This document shows positions 54,767 through 64,000 of a DNA stretch of 64,000 nucleotides, one piece after another. Below the pieces are notes generated by a model, which searched no databases, had not been told where the DNA came from, and saw nothing but the letters and a program-made list of their open reading frames with translations. Source of the DNA: Peronospora farinosa (lineage: Eukaryota > Oomycota > Peronosporomycetes > Peronosporales > Peronosporaceae); contig CANTFK010000836.1 in the NCBI GenBank assembly GCA_947646735.1, forward strand, positions 186,001 to 250,000. The letters run 5' to 3'. The first letter of the stretch is position 1. Every line of letters begins with the position of its first letter. The translations under genes and the position numbers were made by a program.

Positions 54767-56236
54767 ATGGCTGATCGTCGTGATGAAAAGCCCGCGGACT
54801 TCTTACTACCAGAGACAGTTAAAAGCTGGTTCTCACACATGTACAAGCATTTAATGTCGGGCAACGTGCTCGACATGGCGCGTCTGTACGATCGTGAGTT
54901 CCATAACTTGACAAACAATTACTTTAAACAAACGTCGTGGCCTGAACCAAGTGCTGTAAAGTCTCTTGTGGACAATAATCCGACCTTTCTGTTGTTATAT
55001 AAACAAATTTACTTTCGCCATCTGTTTTCACGGATGCAGCCAGGCATGGATATGAAAGTGGCGTCTTGGGAGACATATGTAGCCATCTTTGATGGGGTGT
55101 TGGATGGATCATTGAACCTTAAAGCATTGCCATCGCAATGGGTCTTTGATATTGTAGGCGAGTTTGTATACCAGTATCAGTCATACAGCCAATTTCGTGC
55201 CAAGGTCGCTACAAAAAGCGAGGCAGAGATCGCTTCGTACCAGGAAAACCTCTTGATCTGGGACACGAGTAAAGTGCTCAGCTATCTACACGCCCTGGTG
55301 CGTCATTCAAAGATTGTGGAGATTTTAAAGGAGGGAGAAGGTGTACAGACTTCGTCTGACGTAGTCACGGAGCTTGGATACTTTAGCCTCATTACACTGG
55401 CCCGTGCCCACGTACTGTTTGGAGACTATTACACGTCACTAAAGCTGCTGGAACCCATTGATCTTTTCAATAAGAGCTCACGTGGCGAGGCCAAAACCAC
55501 GGCAAAGATCCATGAAAAGTCTCCTGGATGCCACGTCTCGGTGTTTTACCATATGGGTTTTGCCCAGCTCATGCTCGAGGACTTTGTTGCGGCAATTCAC
55601 TCGTTTTCGACCATTATCCTGCAGGTGAACCGTAATCGCAACTATTACTCACGTTTTGCCGACTACGAGCAGCTCCATAAGCTTACGGAGAGGGCCATGG
55701 CTCTGCTTGCCATTGCACTATTTCTGTGCCCGGGACAGCGTGTGAACGATCAGATCCACGCGCTTATCCGTGAGAAGTACGGTGACAAGCAGGGCAAACT
55801 GCAGACAGGTGACACCTCCGCTCTCGGTGAACTGTTCAGCTTCTCTTGCCCCAAGTTTATCGTACCCGCTGTAGCGGTGGAGAGCAAAGCCGCCATCAAC
55901 CGTAGTACCGAGGCTTCGCAGCGGCAGCAGAAAGCCTTCAACGATATGGTAGCCCGTCAGCAGCACATTCCAGCTGTGCGGTCGTACATTAAACTCTACC
56001 GATCCATTGACTTGGAAAAGCTGGCAGCATTCCGTCGTATCGACGTTGAGCTCGCGCGCGCCGAACTTATGGCCCTGAAAGTCAGCGGCTCGCGTCTCAA
56101 GCTGGATGTGCACGTCTTCTTGAACAACGATCTCGTCCTTATTGACGAAGAAACGAGTAACCAGCGTACGGGTGAGTTCTTTATTAACCACATTCACAAA
56201 TTCGCGCGCATTGTGGACGAGTGCGCTGCCAATTAG
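54767..56236 (+). CDS. EIF3L: Eukaryotic translation initiation factor 3 subunit L
   Basis: This intact, intronless gene encodes 489 residues. eIF3 binds the 40S ribosomal subunit and supports mRNA recruitment in the cytoplasm; subunit L is one of its PCI-domain subunits. Family hallmarks are the N-terminal VKSWFSHMYKHLMSGNV and FHNLTNNYFKQTSWP, the block WVFDIVGEFVYQYQSYSQFR, ELGYFSLITLARAHVLFGDY, the central SVFYHMGFAQLMLEDFVAAI and the C-terminal RSYIKLYRSIDLEKLAAF. The C-terminal PCI region covers roughly residues 290-460. Human eIF3L has about 560 residues; the difference lies mainly at the N-terminus. ATG 54767 is the first Met of the open frame and has A at -3. The transposon block ends about 640 bp upstream. 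Confidence 0.93.
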   Translation: MADRRDEKPADFLLPETVKSWFSHMYKHLMSGNVLDMARLYDREFHNLTNNYFKQTSWPEPSAVKSLVDNNPTFLLLYKQIYFRHLFSRMQPGMDMKVASWETYVAIFDGVLDGSLNLKALPSQWVFDIVGEFVYQYQSYSQFRAKVATKSEAEIASYQENLLIWDTSKVLSYLHALVRHSKIVEILKEGEGVQTSSDVVTELGYFSLITLARAHVLFGDYYTSLKLLEPIDLFNKSSRGEAKTTAKIHEKSPGCHVSVFYHMGFAQLMLEDFVAAIHSFSTIILQVNRNRNYYSRFADYEQLHKLTERAMALLAIALFLCPGQRVNDQIHALIREKYGDKQGKLQTGDTSALGELFSFSCPKFIVPAVAVESKAAINRSTEASQRQQKAFNDMVARQQHIPAVRSYIKLYRSIDLEKLAAFRRIDVELARAELMALKVSGSRLKLDVHVFLNNDLVLIDEETSNQRTGEFFINHIHKFARIVDECAAN

Positions 56237-56641
56237 TACGTCGTTAAGTCCGGAATTTCGATTCCGTGGTAAATTTTTGGCGAAGGAAAGTGGACACTTC
56301 AGTGTTGCGAACACTGAGTGAAGAGGAATATATAGCGCGGGACCGGAAGATTTGGGGGACAAAATGTCAAGGGGCGGTGGAACGTAGCGCTAACGCTTAC
56401 AAGCCGGGCTCGACATTAGCATGCGGGGAAAGGCAACCGTATTTCAATCGTGCGTATGCGTTGAGTTGTTTGCGAACAGGACATTGTAGGTAGGTAGTTA
56501 GTTGGCCGGCTAGCAGCAGCATTGTAGTTCTATCTGCTTTCAACCGTTGTTTATTTTTGGTTGCTAAAAGTGCAGACCGGGATGTACCTCTGATACTATT
56601 TGGTACTTCATACGTATGCTGCAGTCAAAGAATAGTCAGCA

Positions 56642-57698
56642 TCATTCGTGGGCTTCACTTAACGCCAATGCGAGCGCTGCTGGTGTTGAGGCTTGCTTAT
56701 TGGCGACAACAATACAATAGTGCGCTTGCAATAAGTGAAACTCTTCCAGCTCATCGAAGATCTCAAGTCTTTCGCGCCTGTACAGAAACAAAAACATTAG
56801 CATTGTCATCTTCTGCACGAGCTGTACTTACGATTCTCACGTACTTGGTGCGTTCAGACGGATCCAGGTAGTGGTAGTAAATCTTGTTCATATCCCAGCA
56901 CTGCGCTACCTCGTAGTTATGTTCTGTAAATCGTGCAATTTGCGCTTCTACAGTCGGAAAGTCGTAAATACTCAACAAGTCACATCCACGCGCCTTGATA
57001 TTCGCCATCATTACTGTTCCAAACGCATCGTCAGGCAAAATCTGTTCGTACAGTACAAAGCTCACGTCTGCAAAGTATGACACCGCCCACGTCACTAGCT
57101 GCGTGGAGAATTTGGCATCCATGTAGATCAGCACACACTCTGACACAAACAGCGTTGGCACATTGCGATCAATACCTGCTGCTTCTAATTTGGTTCTTGT
57201 AGCATCCAAGTCCCTTAAATCACAAGGCAGTAAATGATACCCCGGTGTATTCAGCTCTGTGTACTCCGATGCCACTGCAGCCATAAATTCCTTGGTTGTT
57301 GCGAGCCCTAGCAGTTCATTAAGTGGTTTACGTCGTTTAATTGCACTCACTTTCTGCATGGTTACGTCCGGGAAATCCAGCTCGAAATACTCGCAATTAC
57401 CAAGCATTTTACTACTTTTTAAACGAAAAAACATCGTGTCGAGTCCTGCACCTAAAATCACGACTTGTTTTTTTAGTTTCGAGTCACCAGCGCTTATAAA
57501 TTTGGTCACAAGTGACTCGACAGCAGTGACTCGAGCGTAATAACCGCGATTGATAATCGGCATGCGACGTGACGGAATCTTGACAAAAAATTGCACAAAT
57601 GGATCGTTATAATAGCCAAGATGACTGGCAGATAACTTGCACAAGGACGCATCCGCTGCTGTTTCCATTACGGCGCCATCGTGTTCTCCTGACAACAT
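56642..57698 (-). CDS. LCMT1: Leucine carboxyl methyltransferase (PP2A methyltransferase type)
   Basis: This enzyme family methylates the C-terminal leucine of protein phosphatase 2A catalytic subunit with S-adenosylmethionine, which steers holoenzyme assembly. Motifs are ETAADASLCK near the start, the SAM loop VVILGAGLDTMFFRL, YFELDFPDVTMQK, VSECVLIYMD and LYEQILPDDAFGTVM. I place one intron at 56778-56844 (67 bp, GTACGT...CAG, with TGCTAAT upstream of a T-rich acceptor). Spliced, exon 1 (56845-57698) joins exon 2 (56642-56777) and gives a 329-residue protein whose end has ERLEIFDELEEFHLLQ and HYCIVVANK, like human LCMT1 (334 residues). Unspliced, the frame ends early at 56763 in ARKT. ATG 57698 is chosen because the open frame further upstream has no similarity. 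The right neighbour starts on the opposite strand. Confidence 0.88.
56778..56844 (-). other. Intron of the LCMT1 gene
   Basis: Donor GTACGTGAG at 56844, acceptor TTTCTGTACAG at 56778 and a branch-like TGCTAAT between them. A stronger-looking donor GTAAGT lies 15 bases further in. Only GTACGT puts exon 2 in the frame that matches the family, so it is preferred. Confidence 0.75.
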
Positions 57699-58584
57699 GA
57701 TCGAATGCTTGTCACAAATCGCTCGGAAGACGAGAAGATTCGTATTTTTTGTGTAGTTATGATGTGGTATATTAAGTACGACGGATTGAAAAATCGCAGG
57801 TTTGTAACGTTTAAACGTTAATATCAACATTTCGCTGACTATTGGATAGTCGGCCAGGTCTTGTCTTCCTGCACCAGACACTACGTATTATTATCAACAT
57901 GAGTAGCAATGAAGTGTGTATCAACGATCATCTTATTCATCGTCAACTATAATTACCGTCCATGTTATTACGTAGGTAAATCATAATAGGATTCAAACAT
58001 TTTACGTCAAAGCTATAAGCACAGACTACGTAGCCAAAATCTGCAGCTAATTTCTTGTTCTTGAAATGCCTTCCCAAGAACTAAGAGGTTGTCGTAGTAG
58101 ACCTTTGTGTTTTCGTAACATTTTAACGGCTGTATGTATTCGTGATAGTTGTTACTTACAACCAAGTACTGTACTTTGAACCGAATACTTGCAATGGGCG
58201 ACTTGACTGCATCGACGAGCCAGAACCTACGAGAGTGGTACAGGACGTTTTGTCGTTCGTCCAAAGCGTCGCCACGTCGAGCACACTCGATCCAAAAAGT
58301 CTGTCTACTCCCCCTTTTCAATTCCTCTTTGGCGTCATCGCACTTCACAATCGACGCAGTTAATACACAGTAAAAAGTCTCCTCTATTTTAAATACGGAC
58401 AAACCAGCACCACGTCACGAGAAAAAAAAACAATAAAAATTTCTCCTCATTCGAAGCAACACAAGCCGTTACGTACTTGTCCGTATAGTTTCTCTTCTGT
58501 AACGGGATTGCAGTGTCGCAGGACATTGAGCAATAAGAAGAAGACAAGTGGGTACACATTGACACATTAAACTACAGGAACGCC
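57699..58584. other. Intergenic region between divergent LCMT1 and FYVE genes
   Basis: This holds the 5' regions of two divergent genes. A minus-strand open frame at 58013-58402 has no ATG and no recognisable domain. I see no RNA gene or repeat. A poly-A run (58423-58431) is the only simple sequence. Confidence 0.5.
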
Positions 58585-61029
58585 ATGGACCGCACAAGCA
58601 GCCGAATTGTCTTGGACTATCGTGCATCTGAGCCAGTGTTGGCAGAGAGTGAACACTCGAGTCTGTGTGACGTACCGTTTTCCAGGTCACAAGTAAAGAG
58701 TCCGTCTAAATTCACGGCGGCGTCGTCGAATTCCGGCCATGCGTCACCGCATCGCCGATCAGTTATCCGTCATAAGCTGAAGCTGCCCGGTCTATCGAAG
58801 CACAAGCAGGTCAACAAATTACCGCGAATGGACGAGGTAATTTCGCGCGTTGAGATCACGGATGAACAGCAGGCTAAGATGCGAGAGCAGGCTGAAGAAC
58901 TTATCGCAGCCGGTTTGCTCAAGTCCAAGGCGGCGTGGGACGGCAACAAGCAGATCTTTGACGACCCCAAGCTGTGGAAACTTCATAGCGCCAAGCCGCA
59001 TCTTGCCGTGTACAAACGAAAAGATCCGCACCGTGGTGATGCTACTGCGAATCAGTTTGTCGCAACAGGACGCATTCCTGGCCTTACACTGCAGGACGTC
59101 GAGTATGGCAAGTATAGCGATACAACGCTGGATGAACGCTCCATCAGCGCGTACTTGTTTCGCGACTACTTTTTGGACGCCGCAGTGCTGCAGGTGCTGG
59201 AGACGCAGACAGAGGACGACCCATTTCGCTTTTTTGGCATCAAATGGATGGCGTTTGCCTCCCCCAGTGGACCGGCAAGATTTTTCTCCCCTAGAGATCA
59301 CGCGTACTACGAATATGCCAAGACAGTGATTACCGAAGAGGGAGACAAAGTGCTGGTCAAAGTGATGCAGTCAGTTGGAGGCGATATTCTGCCTCCACTG
59401 CCTCAAACTGTAAGTTACGATAGACTTGGTGACAGCGTTGACCCGTCAAAATTGCGCTTCGTTCGCGGCCACCTATCGATTATATCGATGTACGTTTGTG
59501 ACGAAGAGACCAACGCTGTCAAGGTGTTTGCTGAAGGTTCTCTGGATCCGGGAGGTCGAGCTAGTTCCTGGCTGGGGAGTGCGTTCCTTTCGCAGTTTGC
59601 GCCCACGTTCGTGCGGATTGAGTACTGCGCAGACATTAAGTACATCATGAAGCACGGCATGGTCTTTCCGCATTCGCCAGCAGCGCTCAGTCATTCTCAG
59701 TCGGCGCAGAGTTTCGTCAAGAGTCAGAGCACGATAAGCGGGTCCGAGGTTACGGCACATGGTCCCTCTGCGATGCCGCAATTAATGACACCAGCTCGTG
59801 AAATGGGGCGAATGTCCATCAGTCCTCAACCAAGCTGGATACCAGATCACCAGCGCAAAGTGTGCTTCGTGTGCTTTAAAAGTTTTGGTATCATCCGACG
59901 CCACCGCCATCACTGTCGTATGTGCGGTGAAGTCATGTGTGGCCGCTGCATGATTACATTACCACTTGTTGCACCGCCTTCTTCAGCTGTACAAGATGGG
60001 AGCGACGATAATGTTGAAGACGGTTTCCACCCTCACCGTTCGCATCGGCATGTGGACCAGCTTGAAGGTCGTCCAATGAGCATGTTACTGAAGCAACCAG
60101 CGAAGAAGATTCTGGAGGAGACTCGTTCGAACGGATATCCAGCCGTGAACAATGTGAAATTGTGCAAGAAGTGCATGTTTAGCATTCGTCAAGAGCGCAA
60201 GGGTACGATGAGGGGAGCTACAAATTTCTACGCTGCGCCCACTATGATCAAGCAATTTCCTCTGGTTTTGCAGGGTTCTCTGGCCGATAACGTTGGTCTT
60301 CGACCTGGACCGATGCGTGGCTTCTTCCCGGGTGGTCGCTACGCCGCTGATGATGAGCTCAATAGAAATGCTGGTGGAGGTCGCAACGATGAGGACGATA
60401 TCGAAGAAACGGATGAGGAATACTCAGGTCGTGTTGAACACATGCGGCAAAAGCACATGGCGCGCGAGAGGAAGAAAAATTTGCGGCGTAGTATTCTTCT
60501 GTACGACGAAGACGATCTGAGCAACGGAGGAGAGTCTCCACCCGCTAGACCAAGTCATCTGTTTAACCGAGATGACAGCACGTTTAATTTCGACGATTTT
60601 CTGCTGCCGACGCCAAAGCGCGAAGAGGGTGGTCATAGTGCTGTCAGGTCAAGCTTGTGTAGCCGGGTGCTGAGCTCTACCAACAAAAGCGATGCAATTC
60701 CTCCATCGATACCTCGTCGGCCATCTACGGCAGCACGCCAGTCGGAGAGCAGCTCGAAACTTCGATCATTGTCGATTCCGGACCAATTGGAACAGGTAGA
60801 ACGATCGATCGCACAGCAAGAGGCATTGATCCGATCAATTACGGAGCAGCGTAGCAAGATGTTCCGTTCTCCAGAAGATGACACCGCTGCGAAGACGACC
60901 GTAGCTACGACTGCCGGAGAAATTTCGTCAGAGGCACGGTCTTCCCTGCTTTACCCTGGATCGACCGAAACTGCGCCGACGCCCAGAGCCGACGCATTGA
61001 CCACCCCGCTTTCCTTGCACTCTTCTTAG
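58585..61029 (+). CDS. FYVE zinc finger protein with START-like domain
   Basis: This intact 814-residue protein has a Ser-rich, basic N-terminus, a START-like lipid-binding region at about residues 90-365 (DAAVLQVLETQTEDDPFRFF, GIKWMAFASPSGPARFFSPR, RFVRGHLSIISMYVCDEE) and a FYVE finger at residues 427-530. The FYVE signature is CFVC, RRHRHHCRMCGEVMCGRC and CKKC. RRHRHHCR is the basic patch that binds phosphatidylinositol 3-phosphate in this family, so the protein likely acts on endosomal membranes. About 70 extra residues lie between the second and last Cys pairs. The C-terminal third is low-complexity with an acidic stretch (DEDDIEETDEEYSG) and a helix (QLEQVERSIAQQEALIRS). START plus FYVE is a common oomycete arrangement. 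ATG 58585 opens the frame. Confidence 0.88.
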   Translation: MDRTSSRIVLDYRASEPVLAESEHSSLCDVPFSRSQVKSPSKFTAASSNSGHASPHRRSVIRHKLKLPGLSKHKQVNKLPRMDEVISRVEITDEQQAKMREQAEELIAAGLLKSKAAWDGNKQIFDDPKLWKLHSAKPHLAVYKRKDPHRGDATANQFVATGRIPGLTLQDVEYGKYSDTTLDERSISAYLFRDYFLDAAVLQVLETQTEDDPFRFFGIKWMAFASPSGPARFFSPRDHAYYEYAKTVITEEGDKVLVKVMQSVGGDILPPLPQTVSYDRLGDSVDPSKLRFVRGHLSIISMYVCDEETNAVKVFAEGSLDPGGRASSWLGSAFLSQFAPTFVRIEYCADIKYIMKHGMVFPHSPAALSHSQSAQSFVKSQSTISGSEVTAHGPSAMPQLMTPAREMGRMSISPQPSWIPDHQRKVCFVCFKSFGIIRRHRHHCRMCGEVMCGRCMITLPLVAPPSSAVQDGSDDNVEDGFHPHRSHRHVDQLEGRPMSMLLKQPAKKILEETRSNGYPAVNNVKLCKKCMFSIRQERKGTMRGATNFYAAPTMIKQFPLVLQGSLADNVGLRPGPMRGFFPGGRYAADDELNRNAGGGRNDEDDIEETDEEYSGRVEHMRQKHMARERKKNLRRSILLYDEDDLSNGGESPPARPSHLFNRDDSTFNFDDFLLPTPKREEGGHSAVRSSLCSRVLSSTNKSDAIPPSIPRRPSTAARQSESSSKLRSLSIPDQLEQVERSIAQQEALIRSITEQRSKMFRSPEDDTAAKTTVATTAGEISSEARSSLLYPGSTETAPTPRADALTTPLSLHSS

Positions 61030-61209
61030 ACGGAATCAATGTAGCATATATAGAGCATGACATTGCAGTGCAAATGTTAAAAATTACTGGCACGCATCTA
61101 ACGCATCGATTCCCGAGATGTCGAAAAACATGACGCATTCTAGCAATAAAATGTTAACGTCTTATTTATCTAACCTTCATCTGGCCCTGATCGATTTACG
61201 CCCATCAGC
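61030..61209. other. Intergenic gap between convergent FYVE genes
   Basis: These 180 bp hold both 3' untranslated regions. AATAAAATG at 61145 is a possible polyadenylation signal for the plus-strand gene. Confidence 0.45.
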
Positions 61210-63816
61210 TTACGCTTTTGATGGAGCTGCTGCTGCAAAAATAGAAGAGGTTGCTGCTTCCTTCTTGCGTTCCTGTTCAATGGTGCACAGGATACGAGCT
61301 TGGTCTGCTAGCGAGCTCTCAACTTGTGCGAGCGCTTGACGAAGGTCTCGCATCGGTTTATCAATTTCGGTGCACTCGTCTTCTTCATCTTCACTACACA
61401 GCGAAGTTGTCGATGCAGATGGCGATGGGATTCGTCGGTTTTGATACAAGGCATCGTCTTGTAAGTCACGCATTCGGCGCAACACTTTCTCGGTAGCCCT
61501 GACGGCAGCCCTAGCTACTCCCGCGCTAACAGCGAGTTCGTTTTTTTCTTCATCATTCAGCTCACAGAAGCTATTAAGCACTGGTTTTGGTTCCTCAACG
61601 TCCAGTACTCGGTTGGTCTGCGTGGGGTAAAACTGAATCGAGTCGTTGTCATCACTGTCAATGCTACTCTGGACGTCGGATCTGTGTTGGCTCGAGTTGC
61701 GTTCCAAGAGACCACCACTGTCGTTGCTGTTTTCATCTTTTTTCGCGAGCTCATACATCTGTAAAGACGTAAGAGATGAGGAAGTTGACAGTGCGTGAGG
61801 CGAGAGGATCATCACACGCTCATGATTAGCATGACTATCTAATCCACCATCCTCGTGTCCATTCCACTCCTGAGCGTACGAACCAGGCCGCGCAAACATC
61901 GACGACCCAGGTCTTGTGTCAAACGCATTCGAGCCTGGTCTTCTCTTCATTTCCGCAAGACCATCGACGCTTTCGGCATCCGTATCATCCACCACCAACA
62001 TCGGAAGGTCTAGTTCACCTCCAAACATTTGCGCTTCGTCGTCATCAAGTCCGTCAAGCTCCTCTATTTCCATGTCGTCCGGTGTCCAGGTTTGCGATCG
62101 CAGATGAGAATACTCATTCAAGTCAAGTATTCCATTGCCGTCAGCAATGGAGGGTTCCATATCGCTGTGTCTTCGTCGCTTGGTAGATTTATTCTTGGAT
62201 CGGTTAACAAGTGGGACACTCTGTAGACAGCGGAGACAGACCTTTGCTATCATCACGTATACCACAGCACCACCCCCAAGTACGGCCGTCTCCGCGGATC
62301 CGTCGACTAACTTCCTTGCATTCATCAGATTAAGACTCGCGTCAAACCTTCCGTCTTTGCTGTCCTCCTCCCCCACCTGCTTGTCGAAGCTACACGTCAT
62401 AGTCTCTTCAAAGTTGATTGGCGCGTCTTCATGCTCAGCTGCTTTCGCATCTGCGATTAGGTCCACGGGTGTTTTTACAGTCCCTCTCAAGCCGCGAAAG
62501 CTTTGAGCAGCGCGGACATTAACTCGGTGGTGGAACATGCACTCGCGGCACATGATTTCACCACAGACACGACAATGGTGCTTAAAGCGCCGAACGAGAC
62601 GAAACTTCTTGTTGCACACCGAGCAGTGTGGACGGAGTTCATCAGCTACCCACTCTTGTGTCATCTCAAGTGGTGGACCACTTGGTATTTTGCGTCGTCT
62701 TGACTTTTTCTTCTTCTTCTTCTTTTTCGATGCCCTCGCAAGCGCTTGATCTGCGCTGTCACTACTAATAGCGATACCCAGCGATGATCCGAACGACATG
62801 CAAGCAGGGAAAATGGAGCGCTCCGAACGCCAGAATGCCTTGAGATATCTGTACACGAGAATGTCTGGCATGCTACCCTTCACGTGAATTCGACCCTTAG
62901 CACATACGTGCAGCAAGGGGTTTATTACTTCATTTTCATCGTCCATCCAGTACACGAAAGCAGCTTCAACGTGTCCCCGCGTAAGACCAAAGTACGAGTC
63001 TTGGCCGCCGTATCCCCTGATATGTACCGACTGAGTCACTCGATACAGCATCCGACGTCCTGTTTCCGGATCTACGTGTGTGCCTAGATGTTCGAGGAAG
63101 ACAAACTCGCGACTTGCCATGAAGGCTTGCACCGGGGAGCGCACTGCCAACCACTTGAGTCCAAGGTACCAGAACGGATCCTCGAGTGTAGCACCCTCAA
63201 GAGTCTGCAAGACACAACAATCCAGTACTGCTTCACCGTATACTTTCCTCATCGTTGCTCGCATTTCGTGTGTGTGTTCACAGTACAGCATGTTCATGAC
63301 GTCCTCCAGTGAGTTGGGAAGAACGGCGTGAGCCATGAAATGCTGTCCGCTAGCAGCTTCAAACGGCACTGATGCAAACGGTTGAGAAGGCATTGGGTTC
63401 CGGATGACGTTATTAGTGCTGTGGAAGCTGCCAAGACTCGTGACACCTGGGATCGTGACGTGTGGAGTTGGTGGCGCAACCCGTTTATCGTCTTCCTGCT
63501 GTTGCTGTCCACCCTCTTGTTGTTGTGCATTAGCTACTACTTGCTTCCTGCCCTTCCTCTCTTTATTTTGTTTCTTGGCCATAAAGCACGCTGTCGGTCG
63601 AGCGGAGAGCACTTTCCAGCCGCTCGATACGGCGCGCTCGATGTTGGAACGTCCCCACGTCGGTCCGTCACGAATTGCATCTAGAGCTGCTTGCACTGCA
63701 TATCCATGAAGCTCCTCGTGCTGTGCAGGTGTGAGGTTCAATTGAGGCAACAGACTCTCGTCAACAGGGAAGAAGGTTGAACTGATGGCCACACGCTTAC
63801 GCTGCTGAGTCTCCAT
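61210..63816 (-). CDS. FYVE zinc finger protein with START-like domain, paralogue
   Basis: This 868-residue protein from ATG 63816 faces the other FYVE gene tail to tail. It has a Gln/Lys-rich N-terminus (QQQEGGQQQQEDDK), a START-like region at about residues 150-350 (DCCVLQTLEGATLEDPFWYL, GLKWLAVRSPVQAFMASREF, GLTRGHVEAAFVYWMDDE), a run of eight Lys at about 362-372, and a FYVE finger at residues 398-530 (CSVC, RRFKHHCRVCGEIMCREC, CLRC) with about 100 extra residues inside. The C-terminal part is acidic and Ser-rich and ends in a helix (MRDLRQALAQVESSLADQAR) like that of its neighbour. The parallel domain order and block matches show an old duplication; overall identity looks low. The open frame continues upstream to the window edge without another ATG. 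Confidence 0.87.
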   Translation of the reverse strand: METQQRKRVAISSTFFPVDESLLPQLNLTPAQHEELHGYAVQAALDAIRDGPTWGRSNIERAVSSGWKVLSARPTACFMAKKQNKERKGRKQVVANAQQQEGGQQQQEDDKRVAPPTPHVTIPGVTSLGSFHSTNNVIRNPMPSQPFASVPFEAASGQHFMAHAVLPNSLEDVMNMLYCEHTHEMRATMRKVYGEAVLDCCVLQTLEGATLEDPFWYLGLKWLAVRSPVQAFMASREFVFLEHLGTHVDPETGRRMLYRVTQSVHIRGYGGQDSYFGLTRGHVEAAFVYWMDDENEVINPLLHVCAKGRIHVKGSMPDILVYRYLKAFWRSERSIFPACMSFGSSLGIAISSDSADQALARASKKKKKKKKSRRRKIPSGPPLEMTQEWVADELRPHCSVCNKKFRLVRRFKHHCRVCGEIMCRECMFHHRVNVRAAQSFRGLRGTVKTPVDLIADAKAAEHEDAPINFEETMTCSFDKQVGEEDSKDGRFDASLNLMNARKLVDGSAETAVLGGGAVVYVMIAKVCLRCLQSVPLVNRSKNKSTKRRRHSDMEPSIADGNGILDLNEYSHLRSQTWTPDDMEIEELDGLDDDEAQMFGGELDLPMLVVDDTDAESVDGLAEMKRRPGSNAFDTRPGSSMFARPGSYAQEWNGHEDGGLDSHANHERVMILSPHALSTSSSLTSLQMYELAKKDENSNDSGGLLERNSSQHRSDVQSSIDSDDNDSIQFYPTQTNRVLDVEEPKPVLNSFCELNDEEKNELAVSAGVARAAVRATEKVLRRMRDLQDDALYQNRRIPSPSASTTSLCSEDEEDECTEIDKPMRDLRQALAQVESSLADQARILCTIEQERKKEAATSSIFAAAAPSKA

Positions 63817-64000
63817 GCGATCCGCTGCCGTCAAAAGTGTCCACTTGATGGGATCCAATATTGCTTGATTACGACAACAATGGAGACGTTGGGTGGCAAG
63901 CGGACAAATGTAAGAGTGGATGAAGCTTGTGTGGCTGTCGACGCCGACGCTTTCGTGTGGATGCGCTCTTTTCTGCTGGAACGTCCACGTTTGTTCGGTT
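63817..64000. other. Right edge, upstream of the FYVE paralogue
   Basis: Both strands are open here. On the plus strand an ATG at 63880 starts 40 codons without a stop up to the window end (METLGGKRTNVRVDEACV); on the minus strand the FYVE frame stays open but has no ATG. Neither can be decided from this window. Confidence 0.3.

Noticed and set aside
56266..56493. Short open frame directly after eIF3L
   Set aside because: It has no similarity I recognise, lies in the 3' untranslated region and has unusual composition for this genome's genes.
56824..56829. GTAAGT as the LCMT1 intron donor
   Set aside because: It gives a frame that stops after ARKT; only the upstream GTACGT donor yields the conserved C-terminus.
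58013..58402. Minus-strand open frame of 129 codons in the intergenic region
   Set aside because: It has no ATG, no domain that I recognise, and lies in the 5' region between two divergent genes.

Overview
The window is a repeat-rich stretch of a protist genome, most probably an oomycete of the Phytophthora / downy mildew type. The reasons are four compact, mostly intronless housekeeping-type genes at the right end, two of them FYVE proteins with a START-like domain (a family that is large in oomycetes), one very short intron, and a left part made only of Ty3/Gypsy LTR retrotransposons with chromodomain integrases. I see no rRNA, tRNA, CRISPR array or bacterial gene.

Bases 1 to about 54,126 are a nest of LTR elements. 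An old outer element (here Gypsy-1, minus strand, LTRs 1277-2186 and 32085-33170) was hit twice. Element A (plus strand, 3987-11896, 5-bp target duplication CAATA) landed in its antisense gene. Element B (minus strand, 13428-25271, 4-bp duplication ATAG) landed in its integrase. To the right lie two nearly identical family C copies in head-to-head inversion (C1 33171-37612 minus, C2 37611-45620 plus; arms about 4.44 kb). Element D follows (45621-53756, minus), then a C-family LTR piece (53757-54126). Bases 1-1276 hold the LTRs of two further C and D copies. All of these elements carry stops and frameshifts.

Two lineages are visible. Lineage I (A, C, D) has a PBS starting TGGTAGCAC, one RNase H, and gag and protease in different frames. 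Lineage II (B, Gypsy-1) has a PBS of the TGGTGCGCG type, a second RNase H-like domain after RT, and gag-pol apparently in one frame. Both lineages have an extra gene on the strand opposite gag-pol, starting next to the 3' LTR and running towards the integrase end. It is acidic, Ser/Pro-rich and has a coiled coil. In lineage I its coiled-coil end lies opposite the linker between integrase and chromodomain, in the same relative phase in A, C and D. Lineage I also keeps a conserved hairpin at the gag/protease junction. Its 5' arm holds the gag UAG stop, and a slippery heptamer sits exactly 9 nt upstream, so it looks like a -1 frameshift signal. Element D is in addition unusually dense in short perfect inverted repeats, inside coding sequence on both strands.

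From 54,127 on the sequence is host DNA: translation initiation factor eIF3 subunit L (54767-56236, plus), a PP2A-type leucine carboxyl methyltransferase with one 67-bp intron (56642-57698, minus), and two convergent FYVE/START-like paralogues (58585-61029 plus; 61210-63816 minus). These genes do not form one pathway. They are separate core genes next to the transposon block.
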